Below, piece by piece: positions 1 through 7,371 of a DNA stretch of 39,529 nt (the first letter of the stretch is position 1; each line of letters opens with the position of its first letter). Position numbers and translations under genes: made by a program. Under the pieces are notes generated by a model. The model did not search any database. It was given only the letters and a program-made list of their open reading frames with translations, and was not told the DNA's origin. The stretch is from an uncultured Pelagibacteraceae bacterium (GTDB lineage Bacteria > Pseudomonadota > Alphaproteobacteria > Pelagibacterales > Pelagibacteraceae), in NCBI GenBank assembly GCA_902587155.1, contig CACIKE010000009.1, forward strand, positions 1 through 39,529, read 5' to 3'.

Positions 1-247
1 GAACAATTTTAATAATTTTTTTTAAATTTTTTCTATTAGATAAAATTGCATCAATAATTTCTTTTTTTTTTACGGGAAAAGAGTCAAAATAATTTGGAAG
101 TTCTTTTTTCAATTTTTGAAAAACTTTTCTGTTATATTGATAAATTTTTGCGACTTCTAAATCAGCATTAAATACAGGATAACCAAAACATTTAGCTATA
201 TAAGATTTACCAGATCCTATATCTCCTAAAATACCTATTCTTTTCAT
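1..247 (-). CDS. coaE: Dephospho-CoA kinase, N-terminal part (gene cut by window edge)
   Basis: Reading the minus strand from an ATG at 247 gives 82 uninterrupted codons running off the window. The N-terminus carries a P-loop, GDIGSGKS at about residues 9-16, followed by a conserved Asp in FNAD. This fits CoaE, which phosphorylates the ribose 3'-OH of dephospho-CoA with ATP in the last step of coenzyme A synthesis. The ATG overlaps the aroE stop as ATGA, implying translational coupling. CoaE usually has about 195-205 residues, so roughly 60% is outside the window. The position after aroE and maf matches the alphaproteobacterial order around the origin. The first P-loop Gly is followed by Asp-Ile, a variant of the usual GLTGxGKS. 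Confidence 0.85.
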   Translation of the reverse strand, partial: MKRIGILGDIGSGKSYIAKCFGYPVFNADLEVAKIYQYNRKVFQKLKKELPNYFDSFPVKKKEIIDAILSNRKNLKKIIKIV

Positions 248-1038
248 AAATCTAAAAAATTTTTTAATTCATCATCAATTTTTGGTTTAACCTTATGCCA
301 TAGTTTAAATGCCTCAAAAGCCTGATAAATGAACATCATTTTACCATTAGAAACCTGACAGCCTAAGCTTTTACCAGTTCTTAAAAAATTAGTCTCTTTT
401 GGATTATAAATAACATCATAAAATAGCTTTTCTTTATTTATATTTTTAAAAATCAAACCTATTTTATCTTCTTTGTTTAGACCTAAACTGGTAGCATTAA
501 TAATTATATCGAATTCTGGTTGATCTCCCCAGTCAACTAAATCGATGTTTGGAAAATTTTCCTTTAAGTTTTCAGCTTTTTGACTTGTTCTATTGCTTAC
601 TGTTATTTTAGAAACTCCCAATTTTTTTAAGGCATAAATTATAGAAGGCACTACACCTCCGGCTCCTAATATAAATATTGATTTATTATTTAAATCAAAT
701 TCAGTATCTTTTAGACTTAATTCAAAACCTTTAATATCAGTGTTGTGACCTACTAGTTTTTTATCATGTATGTATATGGTATTAACAGATTGAGTAATCT
801 GAGATTCTTCACTAAGCATATCTAAAAAAGGAATGACATCGGTTTTAAAAGGAACAGTAACGTTGATTCCATCTAATTTATTACCCTTAATTTCAGTGAT
901 AATTTCTTGAATTTCGTTTTTATTTATTTTTCTTTTACCATAATTTGCGTCAATATTATTTTTTTTAAACAAATAATTGTGTAATTTAGGTGATAGTGAA
1001 TGTTCTATAGGATTTCCAATTACTATATATTTTTTCAT
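244..1038 (-). CDS. aroE: Shikimate dehydrogenase (NADP+)
   Basis: 264 residues, the normal AroE length. It reduces 3-dehydroshikimate to shikimate in the chorismate pathway. Visible motifs are SLSP (14-17, shikimate binding), NVTVPFK (59-65, with the catalytic Lys65), NTDIKGF (99-105, with the catalytic Asp101), GAGGVVP (125-131, nucleotide-binding loop) and SNRT (148-151, the NADP-specificity region). The C-terminal QAFEAFKLW region is also typical. The start overlaps the maf stop by 4 bp (ATGA) and the stop overlaps coaE in the same way, so maf-aroE-coaE is almost certainly one transcript. Nothing looks damaged. Confidence 0.95.
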   Translation of the reverse strand: MKKYIVIGNPIEHSLSPKLHNYLFKKNNIDANYGKRKINKNEIQEIITEIKGNKLDGINVTVPFKTDVIPFLDMLSEESQITQSVNTIYIHDKKLVGHNTDIKGFELSLKDTEFDLNNKSIFILGAGGVVPSIIYALKKLGVSKITVSNRTSQKAENLKENFPNIDLVDWGDQPEFDIIINATSLGLNKEDKIGLIFKNINKEKLFYDVIYNPKETNFLRTGKSLGCQVSNGKMMFIYQAFEAFKLWHKVKPKIDDELKNFLDL

Positions 1039-1619
1039 TTAAAGTTTTCTAAATATTTTTTTATTTTTTCAACTGGAAGTCCCATTATTGTATTTTCATT
1101 TCCATCAATACTTGAAAATAAATTTCTCCCCTCTCCTTCTATTTGGTAAACGTTATAAGCATATAATGCCTCATCAGAAATTTTTGCTAAATAGTTTTTA
1201 AGCTCATCTTCATTCATTTTTTTCATTGTCAAAGTAGCCTTATCTGTGTGATTCCATACCATAGATCCATTTTTAGAGATACACACTGAACTAATTAAAT
1301 AATGTTTTTTACCATTAAGCTTTCTTAAAATTTCTAAAGCTTCTTCTCTATTGTCCGGTTTTGATATTAGCTCTCCGTTTAAGTCGATTACACTATCAGC
1401 GCCTAAAACTAAATTATCACCATATTTTCCGCTTATTTTGTTAGCTTTTAATTCAGCTAAATTTTTAGATATTATCTCTGGTGAAGCTTTTTCTTTCAAT
1501 AAACTTGATTTAACAACATCTTCATCAACATTTGATGGTCTAACTTCATTCAAAATATTATGTTCATCAAGAATTTTCTTTCTAACTTTGCTTTGAGAAG
1601 CAAGAATAATTTTAAGCAT
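1035..1619 (-). CDS. maf: Maf-family nucleoside triphosphate pyrophosphatase
   Basis: 194 residues, typical for Maf. The family hydrolyses non-canonical or modified nucleoside triphosphates to monophosphates and pyrophosphate. Landmarks are the N-terminal LASQS (6-10) with Arg13 in place of the usual SPRR, GADSVIDL (73-80) with the catalytic-base Asp75, and YQIEGEGRNLFSSIDG near the C-terminus. The SPRR element that normally follows LAS is altered to SKVRK here, a mild divergence. Its start lies within the last codons of ppsR (8-bp overlap). The position next to ppsR and aroE is the usual alphaproteobacterial arrangement beside the origin. The exact substrate class (dTTP/UTP or m7GTP type) cannot be told from sequence alone. 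Confidence 0.9.
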   Translation of the reverse strand: MLKIILASQSKVRKKILDEHNILNEVRPSNVDEDVVKSSLLKEKASPEIISKNLAELKANKISGKYGDNLVLGADSVIDLNGELISKPDNREEALEILRKLNGKKHYLISSVCISKNGSMVWNHTDKATLTMKKMNEDELKNYLAKISDEALYAYNVYQIEGEGRNLFSSIDGNENTIMGLPVEKIKKYLENFK

Positions 1620-2436
1620 TTTCTTTAAAAATTTCGTATATTTTAATTACTGAAGCTGCCGTTTCTTCTACAGATTTTCTAGTTACATCAATTGATGGCC
1701 ATTTATATTTTTTAAAGGTATTTTTTGCCATGTCCACTTCCTTTTTTATCTGTTTTAAATCTGTGTATAATTTATTAGTGTTTTCCCTGAGAGAATTCAT
1801 TCTGTTTTTTCTTATTTCTACTAACCTTTCTGGTTCGGTGTTTAATCCCACAACACATGAAGTTTTTGGATTTTGTTTTAAAATATCTGGGATAGAATCT
1901 TCTGTTATTAAGGGAATGTTTGATGTTTTAAGGCCTTTGTTTGCTAAAAAAATAGCTGTAGGGGTTTTGCTTGTTCTACTAACTCCTAATAAGATGATAT
2001 CAGATTGTTTTATTTCTTTTACAAGATTACCGTCATCATGGTTCATTGTAAATTGAATCGCTTCAATTCTTCTATAGTAGTCTTCATCTAAAGCATACTG
2101 ACCACTTGGTTGGTGTGAGGCTTTTTGGTTTAAAAGTTTAGAAAAACTTAATATTAGATCACCCAACACTCCAAAGCATGGAATTTTTTTCATATCACTA
2201 TTTTTAGCAAGATATTTTGCTAAGTTACTGTCGACGATGGAATATAAGATTATTGAGTTTCTTTCTTGTTCTGCGTTTTCTAAAATTTTCAAAATCTGAT
2301 TTTCTGTTCTGGTAAAAGAATACGTGTGTATCTTGTAATTTATATTTTTAAATTGTGCTTTAATAGCTGTAAAAATACGATCCAAAGTTTCACCGGTTGC
2401 ATCTGATATTAAATAAATTTGATATAAATTACTCAT
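1612..2436 (-). CDS. ppsR: Pyruvate, phosphate dikinase regulatory protein (bifunctional kinase/phosphorylase)
   Basis: 274 residues, matching the DUF299 (kinase-PPPase) family. Members inactivate PPDK or PEP synthase by ADP-dependent threonine phosphorylation and reactivate it by phosphate-dependent dephosphorylation. The N-terminal ISDATGETLDR (10-20) and the P-loop GVSRTSKTPT (151-160) are diagnostic. It is the first gene of the leftward ppsR-maf-aroE-coaE unit. It starts at the edge of a 282-bp spacer across which hemE diverges. In Caulobacter the same gene (CC_0001) borders the chromosomal origin, which is the main reason to look for an origin here. Whether the target is PPDK or PpsA cannot be judged from this window. 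Confidence 0.9.
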   Translation of the reverse strand: MSNLYQIYLISDATGETLDRIFTAIKAQFKNINYKIHTYSFTRTENQILKILENAEQERNSIILYSIVDSNLAKYLAKNSDMKKIPCFGVLGDLILSFSKLLNQKASHQPSGQYALDEDYYRRIEAIQFTMNHDDGNLVKEIKQSDIILLGVSRTSKTPTAIFLANKGLKTSNIPLITEDSIPDILKQNPKTSCVVGLNTEPERLVEIRKNRMNSLRENTNKLYTDLKQIKKEVDMAKNTFKKYKWPSIDVTRKSVEETAASVIKIYEIFKENA

Positions 2437-2718
2437 GTATAAAATGTATATAAATTTGTATTATATTTATCATATTGGACATTTTTCATAATTTTAAATT
2501 TACGTTGTAAAACAATACTTTTATTAACAATATCAAACATGTTGAGATCTTTAATAACCATTTAATGTATTTGGTTAATAAGCTTCAATTTTACGTATAT
2601 ATTTAATAAAATTTAAGTCTTAAATGTTAATAAATTGTTTATAAAATGTTCACTAAATTTAATCACCAATATTCACAAGTTATACTAACATTACTACCAA
2701 TTATATTTAATCATTAAT
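2437..2718. other. Candidate chromosomal replication origin (oriC) in the ppsR-hemE spacer
   Basis: This 282-bp spacer separates divergent ppsR and hemE, the pair that brackets the Caulobacter origin. A hand count over 2461-2700 gives 45 G+C in 240 bases (about 19%). The 9-mer TTATTAACA, two mismatches from the DnaA box TTATCCACA, occurs on the plus strand at 2521-2529 and inverted at 2625-2633. ATATTCACA at 2669-2677 fits TTATNCACA with one mismatch. A TTAA-N7-TTAA element lies at 2551-2565. No perfect DnaA box is present, and the spacer also has to hold promoters for both flanking genes. Synteny is the strongest argument; the motifs are weak because the background is so AT-rich. Confidence 0.6.
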
Positions 2719-3720
2719 ATGTCTCCAATCGAGGAAGTAATAATAAATAAAAAAAGTAATATTAATCCGATTTGGATTATGAGACAAGCAGGAAGGTATT
2801 TACCTGAGTTTAGAGAAATAAGAAAACAAAATCCAGATTTTATCAAACTTTGTCTCAATGAAAAATTATCTAGTGAGATTACTTTGCAACCCTTAAAAAG
2901 ATTTAATTTAGATGCAGCAATAATTTTCTCTGATATTTTAATGTTACCATACGGTTTAAATCAAAATGTTGAATTTAAAAAAAATATAGGTCCATTACTT
3001 GGCAATCTTGACTTAGAAAAAATATCTGATGTTAAAGAAGCTGACTTCGTTGAAAAACTTTCACCTATTTACAAATTAATTAAATTAGTTAGTAATTCTC
3101 AACACACTAAAAATAAAACTACCATAGGTTTTATAGGAGCACCTTGGACTCTATTGGTTTACATGTTAAATAAAAAATCGCCAAAATTAAACTTGAATGA
3201 AAATTTTTATGAAGATAAGCATTTAATTGATAAAGTTTTAAAAACTTTAGACAAATTTTTAAAAATACATATTAAAAATCAAATTGATAATGGGGCTCAA
3301 ATAATTCAGATTTTTGATAGTTGGGCTGGCCTATTAAAAGAAAAAGATTTATCTTATTATACATATAATCCTACATTAAGCTTGGTTAATTATGTTAAAT
3401 CGTTAAACGTGCCTGTTATCTGTTTCCCGCGAGGAATAAAAAATTATAAAGATTATTGTGAAATTGTTAAACCAGATACAATTTGTATTGACTATGAGGT
3501 CGATCCAATACAAATTAATAAAGAAATTAAAATTCCTGTGCAAGGTGGAATGGATCCAAAGGTTCTACTTTCTGATAAAGAAAATTTAAAAAAAGAGGCA
3601 ATAAAATATTTAGATATATTTAAAGATCACCCATATATATTTAATTTGGGACATGGTATTTTGCCAGAAACAGATCCAAATATGATGGATTATTTAGTGA
3701 AAACTGTGAAAGATTATTAA
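2719..3720 (+). CDS. hemE: Uroporphyrinogen decarboxylase
   Basis: 333 residues, close to the family norm of about 340-355. HemE converts uroporphyrinogen III to coproporphyrinogen III by removing four carboxyl groups. The signature WIMRQAGRYLPEF is at 19-31. The catalytic Asp is Asp72 in the IIFSDILMLPYG segment, and the C-terminal FNLGHGILPETDP is typical. Its stop overlaps the hemH start (TAATG). It heads the hemE-hemH-hemJ heme cluster and is the first gene right of the putative origin, so it should replicate very early. The start ATG is the only one fitting the family N-terminus. I see no strong ribosome binding site upstream. Confidence 0.96.
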   Translation: MSPIEEVIINKKSNINPIWIMRQAGRYLPEFREIRKQNPDFIKLCLNEKLSSEITLQPLKRFNLDAAIIFSDILMLPYGLNQNVEFKKNIGPLLGNLDLEKISDVKEADFVEKLSPIYKLIKLVSNSQHTKNKTTIGFIGAPWTLLVYMLNKKSPKLNLNENFYEDKHLIDKVLKTLDKFLKIHIKNQIDNGAQIIQIFDSWAGLLKEKDLSYYTYNPTLSLVNYVKSLNVPVICFPRGIKNYKDYCEIVKPDTICIDYEVDPIQINKEIKIPVQGGMDPKVLLSDKENLKKEAIKYLDIFKDHPYIFNLGHGILPETDPNMMDYLVKTVKDY

Positions 3721-4718
3721 TGGAAAACAAAAACGAACACCCACCAGTAAATTTTGGTAAAACTGGAGTTTTAATAATAAATTTGGGAACGCCCGACTCA
3801 ACAAGTTGGCTCGACATAAGAAAATATCTTAAAGAATTTTTATCAGACAGAAGAGTAATCGAGGTTAACCCGATAATTTGGCAGTTTATTTTAAATGTTT
3901 TTATATTAACTTTTCGACCTTCTAAAACAGCAAAAGCTTACAAAGAAATTTGGATGAAAGACAAAAACATCTCACCACTTTTGCATTATACCCAAAAACA
4001 AGCGGAGAAGCTTTCAAGCATAACGTCAGAAAAAAACCTGATAATAGATTACGCAATGAGATATGGAAATCCAAGCATAAGAAGTAAAATTGCAACCCTT
4101 CATGAAATGGGTTGTGAAAATTTAATAATTCTACCGCTTTATCCTCAATATGCAGCAGCAACTACCGCAACCGTCTGTGATGAAGTATACAGAACTCTTA
4201 TGAAAATGAGATGGCAACCTTCATTAAAAATAGTGCCACATTATGAGTCTAACCCCTTATACATAGAAGCACTTGTAAATTCTTTAAATAAGAAAATTAA
4301 AGAAATAAACTGGAAGCCGGATTTGATATTAGCTTCTTATCATGGAATACCACAAAAATATTTTGATAAAGGTGACCCTTATCATTGTTATTGTCATAAA
4401 ACAACGAGACTGATATCAGAAAAATTTACTTCAGTTGAGATTAAGACAACATTCCAGTCAAGATTTGGTCCCGAGAAATGGCTTCAACCTTACACAGATA
4501 AAACTTTAGAGAGTTTACCCAAAGAGGGTAAAAAAAATGTTTTAGCAATATGTCCGGGATTTTCCTCAGATTGTGTAGAAACTTTGGAAGAAATACAAAT
4601 TCAAGGAAAAGAGAGTTTTTTAGAGTCTGGCGGAGAAAACTTTGATATGGTGCCATGTTTGAATGATAATGACGATCACATAATTTTATTAAAATCTTTA
4701 ATTCAAAAAAATATCTAA
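3720..4718 (+). CDS. hemH: Ferrochelatase (protoheme ferro-lyase)
   Basis: 332 residues. Ferrochelatase inserts Fe2+ into protoporphyrin IX to give protoheme. The N-terminus has GVLIINLGTPDS. The catalytic His208 sits in SYHGIPQKYF, and Glu290 in CPGFSSDCVETLEEI corresponds to the second active-site acid. An AATTATV segment near residue 150 is typical of the porphyrin-binding region. No cysteine-rich C-terminal extension is present, so it lacks the [2Fe-2S] site seen in some ferrochelatases. The start overlaps the hemE stop by one base, and hemJ begins 3 bp after its stop, so these three genes are probably co-transcribed and translationally coupled. Confidence 0.96.
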   Translation: MENKNEHPPVNFGKTGVLIINLGTPDSTSWLDIRKYLKEFLSDRRVIEVNPIIWQFILNVFILTFRPSKTAKAYKEIWMKDKNISPLLHYTQKQAEKLSSITSEKNLIIDYAMRYGNPSIRSKIATLHEMGCENLIILPLYPQYAAATTATVCDEVYRTLMKMRWQPSLKIVPHYESNPLYIEALVNSLNKKIKEINWKPDLILASYHGIPQKYFDKGDPYHCYCHKTTRLISEKFTSVEIKTTFQSRFGPEKWLQPYTDKTLESLPKEGKKNVLAICPGFSSDCVETLEEIQIQGKESFLESGGENFDMVPCLNDNDDHIILLKSLIQKNI

Positions 4719-4721
4719 TTA

Positions 4722-5156
4722 ATGAATACTTACTTACTTTTTAAATCGTTACATTTGATATCTGTTATTTCTTGGATGGCTGGTTTGTTATATCTTCCAA
4801 GAATTTTCGTTTACCATACTCAAAACAATACACAGCCAATTATATCAGATGTATTTAAGGTTATGGAAAGAAAACTATTTTTTTATATCATGACACCAGC
4901 GATGATATTGTCTTGGCTATTTGGTTTGTTGCTTATCCATGAAATAGGATTTCAAAAACTTGGACAAACCTGGATGATTTTGAAGTTGATATTTGTGGTT
5001 ATTTTAACAATTTATCATTTTTATCTTGGTCGAATTCTAGGACAGTTTAAATTAGACCTTAATACACATTCACATAAATTCTATCGATTTATAAACGAAA
5101 TACCGACATTATTGCTTATTTTAATCATATTTGTTGTGATTTTTAAGCCTATCTAG
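4722..5156 (+). CDS. hemJ: Protoporphyrinogen IX oxidase, HemJ type
   Basis: 144 residues of a four-helix integral membrane protein of the UPF0093/HemJ family, which oxidises protoporphyrinogen IX to protoporphyrin IX. The N-terminal KSLHLISVISWMAG, with His11 in the first helix, and LPRIFVYH are family hallmarks. Helices lie at roughly 5-25, 53-73, 84-101 and 124-143. Its place after hemE and hemH supplies the step between them in the pathway. No hemG or hemY is visible in the window. A coproporphyrinogen oxidase must also be encoded elsewhere. It starts 3 bp after hemH, suggesting coupling. Confidence 0.92.
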   Translation: MNTYLLFKSLHLISVISWMAGLLYLPRIFVYHTQNNTQPIISDVFKVMERKLFFYIMTPAMILSWLFGLLLIHEIGFQKLGQTWMILKLIFVVILTIYHFYLGRILGQFKLDLNTHSHKFYRFINEIPTLLLILIIFVVIFKPI

Positions 5157-5192
5157 GGTTGAATATTTACAAATAGCATATATATTGAAAAT

Positions 5193-5212
5193 ATTATTAA
5201 GTCCTTAATAAT
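5193..5212. promoter_or_regulatory. Perfect 9-bp inverted repeat directly upstream of rho
   Basis: ATTATTAAG at 5193-5201 and CTTAATAAT at 5204-5212 are exact reverse complements separated by TC, ending 8 bp before the rho start. The loop is too small for a full 9-bp RNA stem, although an 8-bp stem with a 4-nt loop is possible. It lacks GC, so it is unlikely to be an efficient intrinsic terminator. An operator or a weak leader hairpin in the rho 5' region is possible. rho leaders are autoregulated in other bacteria; whether that applies here is inference. Confidence 0.35.
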
Positions 5213-5220
5213 TTCTAATC

Positions 5221-6489
5221 ATGAACATACAAGAACTAAAACTCAAATCATCTGAACAACTAATTACACAAGCAGAAGAGCTTGGTATTGAAAACGCAAG
5301 TACATTAAGAAAACAAGAAATTCTGTTTGCAATTCTTAAAAAAGTTGCTGAAAAAGAGGAAATTACAGGGGCTGGCGTTTTACAATTGCTTCAGGATGGA
5401 TTTGGTTTTTTACGAGCAATGGAGTCAAACTATCTCCCTGGTCCTGACGATATTTATGTCAGTCCAAGCCAAATAAGAAAATTTGGCTTAAGAACTGGAG
5501 ATACTGTTGAGGGACCCGTAAGAGCTCCCAAAGAGGGCGAAAGATATTTTGCTTTGCTACAAGTTAGTAAAATAAATTTTGAAGAACCTGATAAATCTAG
5601 ACACAAAATAGCATTTGATAACTTAACTCCTTTATACCCAGATAAACAATTAGTTATGGAAGTTGAGGCAACAAAACCAGACAAAAAACAAGATTTAACA
5701 CCAAGATTAATAGATCTTGTTAGCCCAATCGGAAAAGGTCAAAGATCGATAATTATTTCTCCGCCTAAGGCAGGGAAGACTATGATTTTACAAAGCATAG
5801 CAAACTCAATTGCTAAAAATTATCCAGAGTGTTATCTGATAGTATTATTAATTGATGAACGTCCAGAAGAAGTAACGGATATGCAAAGAACCGTCAAAGG
5901 TGAAGTTATTAGTTCAACTTTTGATGAGCCTGCACAAAGACACGTTGCAGTAGCTGAAATGGTAATAGAAAAGGCCAAAAGACTTACAGAACATAAGAAG
6001 GATGTAGTGATACTACTAGACTCAATAACAAGACTAGGTCGAGCTTATAATGCTGTTATACCAAGTTCTGGAAAGGTTTTAACCGGTGGTGTAGATGCTA
6101 ACGCACTCCAAAGACCCAAAAGATTTTTTGGTGCCGCAAGAAACATAGAGGAAGGTGGATCTTTAACTATCATATCTACGGCCTTGATAGATACTGGAAG
6201 TAGGATGGATGAAGTAATTTTTGAGGAATTTAAGGGAACTGGAAATAGTGAAACCGTGTTAGATAGAAAAATTGCAGATAAAAGGATTTACCCTGCTATT
6301 GATATAACAAAATCAGGAACTAGAAGAGAAGAATTGTTATTTGATAAAAATGATCTTCAAAAGATGAATGTATTAAGAAGAATAATTGCCCCGATGGGGA
6401 CAATGGATGCAATCGAGTTCATTAGTTCTAAATTAAAAGATACTAAAAACAATTCTGATTTCTTCAATTCAATGAATAAACCTAGCTAA
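5221..6489 (+). CDS. rho: Transcription termination factor Rho
   Basis: 422 residues, full length for a Rho without an inserted domain. Rho is a hexameric RNA helicase that ends transcription at C-rich untranslated RNA. In order it has the N-terminal helical domain, an RNA-binding cold-shock-like fold ([25 protein letters not shown]), Walker A SPPKAGKT (180-187), [10 protein letters not shown] near residue 217, [13 protein letters not shown] (Walker B region) and the R-loop TGGVDANAL. All catalytic elements look intact. It follows hemJ after a 64-bp gap and ends one base before the convergent sulfotransferase stop. The scarcity of intrinsic terminators in this window suggests heavy reliance on this factor. 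Confidence 0.97.
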   Translation: MNIQELKLKSSEQLITQAEELGIENASTLRKQEILFAILKKVAEKEEITGAGVLQLLQDGFGFLRAMESNYLPGPDDIYVSPSQIRKFGLRTGDTVEGPVRAPKEGERYFALLQVSKINFEEPDKSRHKIAFDNLTPLYPDKQLVMEVEATKPDKKQDLTPRLIDLVSPIGKGQRSIIISPPKAGKTMILQSIANSIAKNYPECYLIVLLIDERPEEVTDMQRTVKGEVISSTFDEPAQRHVAVAEMVIEKAKRLTEHKKDVVILLDSITRLGRAYNAVIPSSGKVLTGGVDANALQRPKRFFGAARNIEEGGSLTIISTALIDTGSRMDEVIFEEFKGTGNSETVLDRKIADKRIYPAIDITKSGTRREELLFDKNDLQKMNVLRRIIAPMGTMDAIEFISSKLKDTKNNSDFFNSMNKPS

Positions 6490-6490
6490 T

Positions 6491-7333
6491 TTAAAGATAG
6501 CCAAGTTCTTTTAATTCACTATTAAGCTCAGCTTCTAACTCTTTTTGAATGTTTTTTGGTAGTGTATTTTGCCAAATATTGCTGGGTCCTTTGTTAAAGA
6601 ATTTTACTTTTTCACTCTTTCCTTTGACGAAAACGTTCTCTGTAAAATCACCATTATCTTCAATTTTTTTTAATGCTTCAAAAGAGGTTGATTTTATAAT
6701 ATTTTCTTTTTTGGTATCAGACACCTCGAAAGCGATGAAATTTTTAAGAAATGCAATAATTTTATCAATCTCTTGATGTATATTTTTTACTAAGTCCTCG
6801 TATTTAATTATTAACAAATTTTCATTATCGTTCGTCCAAAACCTATAATGTTCTTTCCATGATCCAAGGTATGTAATTACGTTTCCGCCTCTTAACTCAA
6901 TTTCTTTGCCAGGAGAAAGAATTTTTGATGTGAGAAGAAATTTTTTAGACTCCTCATTAGATTTACTAAAGTGGTTTGATATGGAGTCTATAAGATTTCT
7001 AGGATCTCTAACAATGTAAATTGTAGCTCGAGTACATTCTTTATTGGTAAAAGGATAATTATCAACCTTACAGTTTAAATGATGTGTTTTGAAAAATTTT
7101 ATTTTAGTATTTAAATTAATTCTCTCTTGAGATGTAATCCAATGCTTTTTAATTTCGTGAATATTATTGTAATCTTGAGTAAAATATTCAAAAAATCGTC
7201 TTTGTGGATATTGATCAATTTTTTTTATACTAGGAAAATCAAATATTCCATCTTCTGTATAGACTAAAGAAGAAATTATAGACCTGACCCATGTATTTCC
7301 ACTCTTCGGATATGATGCTACCCAAATAATCAT
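6491..7333 (-). CDS. Sulfotransferase family protein (copy 1)
   Basis: 280 residues with the PAPS-dependent sulfotransferase fold. The 5'-phosphosulfate loop YPKSGNTWVR is at 8-17. The 3'-phosphate-binding IVRDPRNLIDS lies near 130-140, followed by a KYEDLVK segment and a C-terminal FFNKGPSNIWQN that resembles the family's PAPS/dimerisation end region. Such enzymes move sulfate from PAPS to a hydroxyl or amine; the acceptor is unknown here. It has no signal peptide and should be cytosolic. It sits alone on the minus strand between rho and mnmE, interrupting a plus-strand housekeeping block. It has a paralogue of identical length at 23334-24176. Short acceptor-loop differences between the copies suggest different substrates. 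Confidence 0.85.
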   Translation of the reverse strand: MIIWVASYPKSGNTWVRSIISSLVYTEDGIFDFPSIKKIDQYPQRRFFEYFTQDYNNIHEIKKHWITSQERINLNTKIKFFKTHHLNCKVDNYPFTNKECTRATIYIVRDPRNLIDSISNHFSKSNEESKKFLLTSKILSPGKEIELRGGNVITYLGSWKEHYRFWTNDNENLLIIKYEDLVKNIHQEIDKIIAFLKNFIAFEVSDTKKENIIKSTSFEALKKIEDNGDFTENVFVKGKSEKVKFFNKGPSNIWQNTLPKNIQKELEAELNSELKELGYL

Positions 7334-7371
7334 AAAAGTTTATAATTATATAAAATAAAAAACCAAATTAT

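Noticed and set aside
2386-2401. Second parS-like site (GTTTCACCGG) in ppsR
   Set aside because: It lacks the CACGTG core and is not palindromic.
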